Shown here: one piece after another, positions 1 to 5,835 of the stretch | How positions within the stretch are numbered: position 1 is the stretch's first letter | How the letters are laid out: every line of letters starts with the position of its first letter | Assembly (NCBI GenBank): GCA_944385265.1 | Contig: CALWWO010000127.1 | Coordinates: forward strand, 1 to 5,835 | Reading direction: 5' to 3' | Source: an uncultured Oscillospiraceae bacterium | GTDB taxonomy: Bacteria; Bacillota_A; Clostridia; Oscillospirales; Oscillospiraceae | Length of the DNA: 5,835 bases | The notes under the pieces: generated by a model | The model's database searches: none | Told to the model about the DNA's origin: nothing | The model's input: the letters and a program-made list of their open reading frames with translations, nothing else | Made by a program: the position numbers and the translations under genes

Positions 1-26
1 CAAAGCAGCAGAAATCCATACTTAAC

Positions 27-33
27 AGGAGGT
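27..33 (+). promoter_or_regulatory. Ribosome binding site of potD
   Basis: AGGAGGT is a full match to the Shine-Dalgarno consensus and sits 7 bases before a TTG codon at 41. It supports TTG as the start, because no ATG or GTG is placed suitably. No promoter is visible in the 40 bases upstream, which fits translation from a longer operon message. Confidence 0.85.
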
Positions 34-40
34 AAATAAA

Positions 41-1237
41 TTGAAAAAAAGAATCGTTTTTATATTAGCAGCTCTCATCATTGTCTTTTCCGCTTTAGCA
101 GGCACCGCTTCCGCGGATAACGAAGAAGTGACTATCAATGTGTTCAACTGGGGGCAGTATATTGCCGACGGTACGGACGGCTCTCTTGACGTTATTGCCG
201 CATTTGAGGAGGCATATCCCAATATCAAGGTAAACTACCTGACATATGACAGCAACGAGACCATGTATACAAGACTTAAAACAGGCGGCTCCTCCTTCGA
301 CGTTATCATACCGTCTGACTACATGATAGAAAAGCTTATCGAAGAGGATATGCTCGAGCCGCTTAATTTCGACAATATCCCCAACTACGAGTACATCGAC
401 GATGCGTATAAAAATCTGTCCTTTGACCCCGATAACACCTATTCCGTTCCGTATACATGGGGCGGCGTCGGCATCATCTATAACACAAATTATGTCGATG
501 AAGCTGACGCTACCGGATGGGAGCTGCTGTGGAACGAGAAATACGAGGGTAAAACCCTGATGTTCGACAATCCGCGCGACTCATTCGCTATCGCCCTGCT
601 GGAGCTTGGGCTTGACGTCAACACAGAGGATTCCGCAGATCTTGAAGCCGCCGCTGAAAAGCTGCGCGAGCAGCGCCCTGTCCTTCAGGGGTATGTAATG
701 GACCAGGTATTTGAGAAAATGGAGCGCGGTGAAGCATGGATAGCTCCCTATTACGCCGGCGATTATCTGCTGATGCTTGAAGAAAATCCGGATCTCGCCT
801 TCTATTTCCCCGATGAGGGCTTCAACCTGTTCGTTGACTCGATCTGCATCCCCAAAGGCTGCCAGAACAAGGAAGCCGCCGAGACATTTATAAACTTCCT
901 CATCTCTCCCGAAATCATGGGACAGAACCTCGACTACCTCGGATATTCCGCGCCGAGCGCCGCCGCTAAGGAATACATGGATCCGGAGATGTCTTCCAAT
1001 CCTATAGCTTATCCCGATGAGGAGACGCTTTCACGCGGCGTAACTTTCAGCTCGCTTTCAACTGAAAGCACGCAGGAGATGAACGACCTGTGGCTCTCCG
1101 TAAAGACCGACGGAAGCAATACGACGCTGTATATTATTGCAGCTGCCGCCGCCGTCGTGTTGATTATCGCGCTGCTTGTCTTCTTTAGGATCCGCAAGCG
1201 CAAACAGAAAGCGCGCCGCAACAGGAAACAGGCTTAA
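41..1237 (+). CDS. potD: Spermidine/putrescine-type ABC transporter substrate-binding protein, C-terminally membrane anchored
   Basis: This is the extracytoplasmic receptor that captures a polyamine-like ligand and hands it to a PotABC-type permease. The protein has 398 residues, against about 350 for E. coli PotD. Residues 1-25 form a signal peptide ending in TASA, suited to signal peptidase I, with no lipobox cysteine. Residues 30-355 read as a PotD-like binding fold, with family blocks NWGQY (36-40), SNETMYTRLKTG (71-82), PSDYM (91-95), VPYTWGG (136-142), DSICIPKG (266-273) and LGYSAP (300-305). Residues 363-382 are a hydrophobic membrane segment followed by a strongly basic tail, RIRKRKQKARRNRKQA. 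The start is TTG with a perfect ribosome binding site. The gene is probably last in a potABCD-type operon: all three frames of the 40 bases upstream end in stops, and a terminator follows. By eye, W37, Y40, Y94, D266 and Y302 match E. coli pocket residues, but several others are changed, so the ligand may not be spermidine. Confidence 0.9.
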   Translation: MKKRIVFILAALIIVFSALAGTASADNEEVTINVFNWGQYIADGTDGSLDVIAAFEEAYPNIKVNYLTYDSNETMYTRLKTGGSSFDVIIPSDYMIEKLIEEDMLEPLNFDNIPNYEYIDDAYKNLSFDPDNTYSVPYTWGGVGIIYNTNYVDEADATGWELLWNEKYEGKTLMFDNPRDSFAIALLELGLDVNTEDSADLEAAAEKLREQRPVLQGYVMDQVFEKMERGEAWIAPYYAGDYLLMLEENPDLAFYFPDEGFNLFVDSICIPKGCQNKEAAETFINFLISPEIMGQNLDYLGYSAPSAAAKEYMDPEMSSNPIAYPDEETLSRGVTFSSLSTESTQEMNDLWLSVKTDGSNTTLYIIAAAAAVVLIIALLVFFRIRKRKQKARRNRKQA

Positions 1238-1274
1238 AATTTAATATTGCCGAGGCTTTTTGCCTTCTAAGCTG

Positions 1275-1311
1275 CCGCGCTCTGACCTGAAATGGTCAGA
1301 GCGCGGTTTTT
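1275..1311 (+). terminator. Intrinsic terminator after potD
   Basis: A perfect 13-bp GC-rich stem (CCGCGCTCTGACC at 1275-1287 with its complement at 1294-1306) encloses a 6-base loop and is followed directly by TTTTT (1307-1311). It lies about 38 bases after the potD stop and should end that operon before the pssA promoter. Confidence 0.93.
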
Positions 1312-1371
1312 GATTTCCGGTAGAAAATACCTTGATTTTTACAATATAGACGATTTGCGTAAATAAATTTG

Positions 1372-1400
1372 TTGTGTTTTAAAACGTGCTGCGGTATACT
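1372..1400 (+). promoter_or_regulatory. Sigma-A-type promoter of pssA
   Basis: A -35-like TTGTGT (1372-1377) and a -10 TATACT (1395-1400) are separated by exactly 17 bases. Transcription would start near 1407, leaving a leader of about 35 bases before the TTG start at 1442. The upstream stretch is AT-rich. No operator or riboswitch is evident. Confidence 0.7.
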
Positions 1401-1426
1401 AGGTCTGTACCGCCGTGTAAAATTTT

Positions 1427-1432
1427 AGGAGG
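1427..1432 (+). promoter_or_regulatory. Ribosome binding site that fixes the pssA start
   Basis: AGGAGG ends immediately before a TTG at 1433, which is too close to be used. It stands 9 bases before the next in-frame TTG at 1442, a normal spacing. The start of pssA is therefore placed at 1442, making the protein three residues shorter than the longest reading. Confidence 0.8.
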
Positions 1433-1441
1433 TTGAACGCT

Positions 1442-2062
1442 TTGATCGGTTTTTATAACGCTTCGGTCATTCTCACTTACATAGGGTTAGCCGCCGCCGT
1501 TTTCGGCATTTTTCAGGCTTTTGAGGGTAACTTCATGGTTTCCGTATTCTGCCAGCTCATCGCCGGTCTGTGCGATATGTTCGATGGGAAGATCGCGCGC
1601 GCCATGAAGCGCACCGACGACGAAAAAATGTTCGGCATACAGATAGACTCTCTGTGCGACCTGATATGCTTTGGAGCTTTCCCTGCCGTGTTCGCATACT
1701 GTATCGGCGTGCAATCGGCAGTCGGTATGATAATTTTGATATTCTATGTCCTTGCCGCTGTAATAAGGCTCGGATATTTCAACGTGACAGAGCAGACAAG
1801 ACAGCAGCAGACGTCAGAAAACCGCAAAATGTATCAGGGGCTTCCCGTTACAAGCGCCGCGCTGCTTATTCCTATAATGTATCTTGTAACGCTGCTTATA
1901 GACGGTATCACGGTTCCGTTTTTCACATGCGGTATGCTTATCATCGGCATCCTGTTCATTGCAGATATCAAGGTCAAGAAACCGGGCAACAAATTTGCCG
2001 CTGTCTTGATAGCGCTGGGCGCCGTTGTGGCGGCTCTTTACGCATATGTGATTTTGCGTTAA
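1442..2062 (+). CDS. pssA: CDP-diacylglycerol-serine O-phosphatidyltransferase (phosphatidylserine synthase)
   Basis: This integral membrane enzyme of the CDP-alcohol phosphatidyltransferase family is predicted to join CDP-diacylglycerol and L-serine to give phosphatidylserine and CMP, the first step towards phosphatidylethanolamine. The protein has 206 residues from the TTG at 1442. The family signature is complete: DMFDGKIAR (residues 45-53), then G65, D69 and D73 in FGIQIDSLCD, which together hold the metal and CDP. The spacer between AR and G is 11 residues, slightly longer than in many relatives. The segment after it (LICFGAFPA) and the later blocks RLGYFN and YQGLPVTSAA point to the PssA branch rather than PgsA. 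Several hydrophobic helices fill the rest. It has its own promoter. No phosphatidylserine decarboxylase gene is adjacent. The family assignment is firm. The serine substrate is inferred from resemblance to PssA. Confidence 0.88.
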   Translation: MIGFYNASVILTYIGLAAAVFGIFQAFEGNFMVSVFCQLIAGLCDMFDGKIARAMKRTDDEKMFGIQIDSLCDLICFGAFPAVFAYCIGVQSAVGMIILIFYVLAAVIRLGYFNVTEQTRQQQTSENRKMYQGLPVTSAALLIPIMYLVTLLIDGITVPFFTCGMLIIGILFIADIKVKKPGNKFAAVLIALGAVVAALYAYVILR

Positions 2063-2139
2063 GCGTCTTTTTCGCTTTAGCGTAGCAAATCGATGGTAAA
2101 AACTTTAAAAACCGCACCTTTTTTAGTGTATATTTTCTG

Positions 2140-2168
2140 TTGATAAAAGTGATCCGGTGGATTATACT
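2140..2168 (+). promoter_or_regulatory. Sigma-A-type promoter of serC
   Basis: TTGATA (2140-2145) and TATACT (2163-2168) are separated by 17 bases, close to the vegetative consensus. Transcription would begin near 2175, giving a leader of about 30 bases that contains the ribosome binding site AAGGAG (2191-2196). The leader is too short for a riboswitch or T-box, so no serine-responsive leader control is visible. Confidence 0.75.
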
Positions 2169-2205
2169 TTTTTCATAAAATGTTTAAAATAAGGAGAATT
2201 CAGTT

Positions 2206-3294
2206 ATGTACAATCGTGTTTACAACTTCTCAGCCGGTCCGTCAATGCTGCCGGTACCTGTACTCGAAAAAGCCCGTGATGAAATGATGAACTATCAGGG
2301 CTCCGGACAGAGTGTTATGGAGATGAGTCACCGATCCGCTGAATTTGACAATATAATTAGGGAAACGGAAGCCCTCCTTCGTGAAGTCATGAACATTCCT
2401 GATAATTATAGAGTCATGTTCTTCCAGGGCGGCGCCTCTCTCATGTTCTGCAATGTGGCGATGAATCTGCTCAAAACCGGCAAAGCCGATTATGTGACAA
2501 GCGGTCAGTTCTCGACTAAGGCGTACAAAGAGGCGCAGAAATACGGCGATATCCATCTCGCCGGAAGCACGAAGGACTGCAATTTCAAGCGCGTTCCCTC
2601 TCAGGAAGAGCTTGATATAAGGTCGGACGCCGATTATCTGCATATCTGCTTCAACAACACAGTATACGGCACTAAATGGTATTACATACCTGAAACCGGC
2701 GGAGTGCCCATCGTCGCCGATATGAGCTCTTGCATACTGTCAGAGCCGGTCGACGTATCTAAATTCGGCGTTATTTACGCAGGCGTTCAGAAGAATATCG
2801 CTCCCGCCGGTATGGCTGTCGCCATCGTGAGAGAGGATCTCATCCGCGAAGACGTTCCCGTATTCACGCCCGAGGTGTGCAAGTTCTCCGTTATGGACGC
2901 TAACCGTTCCATGTACAATACGCCTCCCTGCTGGTGCATCTACATCTGCAAGCTCGTTCTTGAGTATATCAAGGACTTTGGCGGACTTGAGAAAATGAAG
3001 GAATATAACGAGAAAAAAGCCACTATCCTCTACAACTATCTTGATAACGAGGCAAAGCTCTTTAAGCCCGTCGCCGATCCGCAGAGCCGCAGCATGATGA
3101 ACGTCACCTTCAGAGCAGACAGCGACGAGATAAATAACAAGTTTGCAAAGGAAGCTGAAAAAGCCGGATTTGTAAATCTTAAAGGTCACCGTTCCGTCGG
3201 CGGCATGAGAGCTTCTATCTACAATGCGATGCCGATCGAGGGTGTTGAGAAGCTCGTTGAATTTATGAGAAAATTCGAGGCTGAAAACCTCTAA
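2206..3294 (+). CDS. serC: Phosphoserine aminotransferase
   Basis: This cytoplasmic enzyme uses pyridoxal phosphate (PLP) and glutamate to convert 3-phosphohydroxypyruvate to O-phosphoserine in serine synthesis. SerC enzymes can also act on the related 4-phosphohydroxythreonine intermediate of vitamin B6 synthesis. The 362 residues are full length for the family. Blocks seen are YNFSAGPSMLP (6-16), MEMSHRS (38-44), GGASLMF (75-81), ADMSS (171-175, with D172 expected to contact the PLP ring nitrogen), YAGVQKNIAPAG (191-202, with K196 the Schiff-base lysine) and GHRSVGGMRASIYNAMP (327-343). The ATG at 2206 lies 9 bases after AAGGAG. Residue 102 is Phe where E. coli SerC has the PLP-stacking Trp102. 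The GGASLMF block follows the Bacillus form rather than the E. coli form with Arg77. No serA follows: two terminators and a convergent operon come next. Confidence 0.96.
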   Translation: MYNRVYNFSAGPSMLPVPVLEKARDEMMNYQGSGQSVMEMSHRSAEFDNIIRETEALLREVMNIPDNYRVMFFQGGASLMFCNVAMNLLKTGKADYVTSGQFSTKAYKEAQKYGDIHLAGSTKDCNFKRVPSQEELDIRSDADYLHICFNNTVYGTKWYYIPETGGVPIVADMSSCILSEPVDVSKFGVIYAGVQKNIAPAGMAVAIVREDLIREDVPVFTPEVCKFSVMDANRSMYNTPPCWCIYICKLVLEYIKDFGGLEKMKEYNEKKATILYNYLDNEAKLFKPVADPQSRSMMNVTFRADSDEINNKFAKEAEKAGFVNLKGHRSVGGMRASIYNAMPIEGVEKLVEFMRKFEAENL

Positions 3295-3310
3295 TCCCCC
3301 TATAACGATA

Positions 3311-3343
3311 AAAAGAGCCCTGTTTTTTAAACAGGGCTCTTTT
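3311..3343. terminator. Bidirectional intrinsic terminator between convergent units
   Basis: A perfect 15-bp stem, AAAAGAGCCCTGTTT (3311-3325) with its complement at 3329-3343, closes a 3-base loop. The right arm ends in TTTT, and read on the other strand the left side ends in TTTTT, so the hairpin can serve both serC and the leftward MBOAT/DHHW unit. It starts 16 bases after the serC stop and about 150 bases beyond the end of the - strand gene. Confidence 0.92.
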
Positions 3344-3368
3344 GCGTGCCGAACTTTTTGATAATCTG

Positions 3369-3399
3369 CGCCGCCGGTTTTAAAAACGGCGGTGTTTTT
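3369..3399 (+). terminator. Second, tandem terminator after serC
   Basis: CGCCGCCG (3369-3376) pairs with CGGCGGTG (3387-3394), including one G-U pair, and is followed by TTTTT (3395-3399). The loop can itself form a short T-A extension. Read on the - strand there is no T-run, so it appears to act only rightwards, as a backup to the hairpin at 3311. Confidence 0.7.
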
Positions 3400-3496
3400 A
3401 TTCCCGTAAACAAGACATTATAAGGCATACCCGACGTGGGACTGCCCCTATTCTGAGCATGCCCGTGTTTTTCCGCACCTTGCGGCATGTCTTATA

Positions 3497-4597
3497 TTAC
3501 TTTAAAAGCATAGAGCTGTTTAAAAGCTGCGCGGAATACAAAAACAGGACGTCCTGACCGGCAAATTCCACATAATCTTCCAGAAGCGGCGACGCGATAT
3601 ATCGCAGATCTATCAACGTGATCTTTGAATACGCCCCCGTAAAAAGCGGGGCTATGCTGGAGCCGAACGAGTCGCGGAAGATTATCAGCTCGCGCTCGCT
3701 CGCGGCGTTCGGGCACTCTATTTCGACAATCGGCTGCGCGCCGGATAAAAAGACGTCGTATCCGTCAAGTCCGTTAAATTTATCGACGGCGTACACATCC
3801 TCCGACACTGTGGATTCAATCCCGGATACTTTGGCGTTTTCCGTATAAACGCTTGTCAGATAGTATAGCGTGTCAGGCTCGGCGCTGAGCGCCGCCTGTC
3901 CGTAATATACGCCGTAAAACGGGTAAAGCTCCGAAACGGTATACTCCTCCGGCGGCGTGATATCATCAGATACTCCCATAGCCTCAGCCAGCTTATATAC
4001 TGTGCTGAATATCTTATCCTGCGACCAGTGCGTGTCCGTCTTATAGTAGTCGTCGAGCGACAGCGTATCGAAAATATCGATGTATTCAGCGTGCTCGACA
4101 GTCTGCGTCATAAGCTCTGCAAGATGTTCATAATCGAATTTTTCGCGGTTATTTTCCTCCGGCGCAAAATATCCCTTATCCGGAATTATAGAGTAAAATA
4201 TATTCATCCCGTCGAGGTAATCTTTGCACACGCGATCTATAACTCCCGCTCCGTACAGGACCTGACTTTCATCAAGCGGGTCCTCGTTTTTAAATATATG
4301 CCCGTCTGAAAGCCAGAGTCCGTTTACGTCGTTTTGCCGCATGAGATCTATTCGTATTGCCGAATGAAGACGGCGAAACTGCTCGCGCAGAGGGAATTGA
4401 TCCAATATATATTCCTCAAGCTCTCCGGAAAATCCGCCGGAAAACACCGCTTCGGCGGTAAGCTCCGGCATCTGCGTCAGCTTTCTTCTCTCGCTCAGCG
4501 ACACGTCTCCGTCGGGCAGCAGTATATGAGCCAGACCGAAGCCGAACATTATGCCCGCAAACAATATGATAGTCAAAATATCTTTAAATCTTTTCAT
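3497..4597 (-). CDS. DHHW/AlgJ-AlgX-like membrane-anchored protein, probable glycan O-acetylation partner
   Basis: This is a 366-residue protein with one N-terminal membrane segment (about residues 5-27), no lipobox cysteine, and an extracytoplasmic domain of the DHHW family, related to the SGNH-fold alginate acetylation proteins AlgJ and AlgX. The likely catalytic set is visible: TDTHWS, with D188 and H190, and RDSFGS, with S310 as candidate nucleophile. FPLREQFR (about 68-75) and IPDK (138-141) are other blocks I associate with the family. The DHHW signature reads DTHW here, which matches the DxH arrangement of AlgJ/AlgX. It follows the MBOAT gene directly. ATG at 4597 lies 2 bases past the MBOAT stop with a weak AGG 8 bases upstream. 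A TTG at 4603 would overlap that stop but is too close to the AGG. Translation is probably coupled. I infer that it moves acetyl groups delivered by the MBOAT protein onto a surface glycan. The substrate is unknown. Confidence 0.82.
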   Translation of the reverse strand: MKRFKDILTIILFAGIMFGFGLAHILLPDGDVSLSERRKLTQMPELTAEAVFSGGFSGELEEYILDQFPLREQFRRLHSAIRIDLMRQNDVNGLWLSDGHIFKNEDPLDESQVLYGAGVIDRVCKDYLDGMNIFYSIIPDKGYFAPEENNREKFDYEHLAELMTQTVEHAEYIDIFDTLSLDDYYKTDTHWSQDKIFSTVYKLAEAMGVSDDITPPEEYTVSELYPFYGVYYGQAALSAEPDTLYYLTSVYTENAKVSGIESTVSEDVYAVDKFNGLDGYDVFLSGAQPIVEIECPNAASERELIIFRDSFGSSIAPLFTGAYSKITLIDLRYIASPLLEDYVEFAGQDVLFLYSAQLLNSSMLLK

Positions 4598-4599
4598 TC

Positions 4600-5835
4600 T
4601 CAAAACCTGAAGTATAAAAATGGATTGAACGAGCCGTTGATAAGAAACGCCGTCGACATTACAAGCACAAGAGCGGAGCCTGCCGGCTCAAGCACGGCGG
4701 CTGCACGGCTTTCGCCGCACTTTTGCCACAGTTTTTTTGGAAGCGGAGTGCTCGCTGCAACGGCGATAAGGATCGGCACGGCATAGCTCTGCGCGTAATA
4801 AAGCGTCTGCCGGCTGCACAGCGGGATATCCCGCATACCGAACAGCCCCGCAAAATCCGATACAACGCCCGACATTCCGTCAGCGTTAAAAATCACAAAG
4901 CTGAGTATTATAACGGCGCAGGCATAAATATGACTGAGAGCTGCAGGAAGCTTTTCAATAGCCTTCCCGATCCACAGCTTTTCAGCAATAAGTGCGGCGG
5001 CGAAGAACGCGCCCCATAGTACGAAATTCCATGCCGCACCGTGCCAAAAGCCTGTAAGCAGCCATACGATACATATATTGCGTAACCATTTGAGCTTCGT
5101 CGTGCGGTTACCGCCGAGCGGAATATACACATAATCGCGAAACCAGCTGCTGAGCGTCATATGCCAGCGGCGCCAAAATTCTGTTATCGATCTTGAAATA
5201 TACGGGTAATTGAAATTTTCAGGGAATTTGAAGCCGAACATATGTCCAAGCCCTATTGCCATATCGCTGTATCCGGAAAAATCGAAATAAATTTGCAGCG
5301 CATAGCTCAGGGCATATATCCAGTAAAACAGCACGCTCTTTTCATCAGAAGCACGGAAATAGCTGCACAGCTCGCCCATGACGTTTGCTATGAGCACTTT
5401 TTTCCCCAAGCCGACGCTGAATCTGCGTATGCCGAGCGCGACGCCGTCTATCGTACTTTTTCTTTTTTCAAGCTCCGCCGCGACGTCCGTATACCGGACT
5501 ATCGGACCGGCTATAAGCTGCGGGAAAAGCGACACATATGTTGTAAACGTCGCTAAATTTCTCTGCACCCTCGTATCGTTGCGATATACGTCGATCGTAT
5601 AGCTCATCGTCTGAAAAGTGAAAAAGCTTATCCCGATTGGCAGCGCTATCCCCGTTAGCGGGATATCTGTGCCGAGCGCCGCGTTGACGCTGCCGATGAA
5701 AAAATCCGTGTATTTGAAAAATCCAAGCAGCGCAAGATTTATTATCACAGCTATAACGAACGCTCTGCGCGCCTTTGCCGTACCTCTATGCCCGTCGTTA
5801 TACAGAGAGTAGCCCCAATTCAAAACAGAGGAGAA
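4600..5835 (-). CDS. MBOAT family membrane O-acyltransferase, AlgI-like (5' end outside the window)
   Basis: This is a multi-pass membrane acyltransferase thought to carry acetyl groups from a cytoplasmic donor to the outer face of the membrane. The reading frame stays open to the right edge, with residues FSSV preceding the TTG at 5823. That TTG is therefore an internal Leu codon, and an estimated 50-70 N-terminal residues are missing. The 411 visible residues carry the family blocks LPIGISFFTFQTMSY, LFPQLIAGPIVRY, YFDFSGYSDMAIGLG, EFWRRWHMTLSSWFRDY followed by IPLGGN, and GFWHGAAWNFVLWG. The histidine in GFWHG (visible residue 265) is the expected catalytic one, and a second conserved His is at 225. 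The blocks and their spacing fit AlgI more closely than DltB, and no dltACD genes are near. Its TGA at 4602-4600 abuts the DHHW gene, forming a two-gene O-acetylation unit. The C-terminus, ending NPFLYFRF, is typical of the family. Confidence 0.92.
   Translation of the reverse strand, partial: FSSVLNWGYSLYNDGHRGTAKARRAFVIAVIINLALLGFFKYTDFFIGSVNAALGTDIPLTGIALPIGISFFTFQTMSYTIDVYRNDTRVQRNLATFTTYVSLFPQLIAGPIVRYTDVAAELEKRKSTIDGVALGIRRFSVGLGKKVLIANVMGELCSYFRASDEKSVLFYWIYALSYALQIYFDFSGYSDMAIGLGHMFGFKFPENFNYPYISRSITEFWRRWHMTLSSWFRDYVYIPLGGNRTTKLKWLRNICIVWLLTGFWHGAAWNFVLWGAFFAAALIAEKLWIGKAIEKLPAALSHIYACAVIILSFVIFNADGMSGVVSDFAGLFGMRDIPLCSRQTLYYAQSYAVPILIAVAASTPLPKKLWQKCGESRAAAVLEPAGSALVLVMSTAFLINGSFNPFLYFRF

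Noticed and set aside
1..35. Possible end of an upstream permease gene (potC) in one of three frames
   Set aside because: Stops occur at 23-25, 33-35 and 37-39. The frame ending at 33-35 gives a basic tail (KQQKSILNRR) that would suit a permease C-terminus, but about ten residues are too few to choose a frame.
1433..1441. TTG at 1433 as the start of pssA
   Set aside because: It directly abuts the AGGAGG site with no spacing. The TTG at 1442 has normal 9-base spacing.
1570..2085. 171-residue open frame on the + strand inside pssA
   Set aside because: It overlaps a gene with a complete enzyme signature, its composition is rich in Arg, Tyr and Cys as expected of an out-of-frame reading, and it has no ribosome binding site.
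2055..2095. Stem-loop just after pssA (AAGCG...CGCTT around a T-run) as a terminator
   Set aside because: The stem is about 5 bp with an interrupted extension, and the T-run lies in the loop rather than after the stem.
2740..3189. 149-residue open frame antisense to serC
   Set aside because: It is a shadow of a strongly conserved coding frame and has no recognisable domain or start signal.
3400..3496. Small gene or RNA gene in the convergent gap
   Set aside because: I found no ribosome-binding-site-led frame and no tRNA, riboswitch or sRNA signature, only short weak repeats.
4334..4786. 150-residue open frame on the + strand across the MBOAT/DHHW junction
   Set aside because: It is antisense to two genes with clear family motifs and shows no domain of its own.

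Overview
The window looks like chromosomal DNA from a Gram-positive anaerobe of the Clostridia, most likely an Oscillospiraceae/Ruminococcaceae-type gut bacterium. This is inferred from strong AGGAGG ribosome binding sites, two TTG start codons, moderate GC content, a Gram-positive-type phosphatidylserine synthase, and a DHHW-family protein paired with an MBOAT acyltransferase. There is no sign of phage, insertion sequences, CRISPR or other mobile DNA, and no RNA gene was recognised.

Left part, + strand (1-1311): potD, the substrate-binding protein of a spermidine/putrescine-type ABC transporter. It is probably the last gene of an operon whose ATPase and permease genes lie off the left edge, and it ends at a strong intrinsic terminator. 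The protein has a cleavable signal peptide without a lipobox cysteine, plus a C-terminal membrane anchor with a basic cytoplasmic tail.

Middle, + strand (1372-3399): pssA (phosphatidylserine synthase) and serC (phosphoserine aminotransferase). Each is preceded by its own near-consensus sigma-A-type promoter with a 17-base spacer. SerC works in serine synthesis and PssA consumes serine for phospholipid, so the pair is metabolically linked, although no shared operon is needed to explain the layout. serC ends at a perfect 15-bp hairpin that should terminate transcription in both directions, followed by a second terminator.

Right part, - strand (5835 down to 3497): a two-gene unit transcribed towards serC. 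It consists of an AlgI-like MBOAT membrane O-acyltransferase, whose 5' end is cut by the window edge, followed at once by a membrane-anchored DHHW/AlgJ-AlgX-like SGNH-fold protein. Together they form a probable O-acetylation module for an extracytoplasmic glycan whose identity cannot be read here.

Most of the window is ordinary housekeeping sequence. The points most worth a second look are the unusual membrane anchoring and altered ligand pocket of PotD, and the O-acetylation pair with unknown substrate. I see no convincing evidence for a wholly new system.
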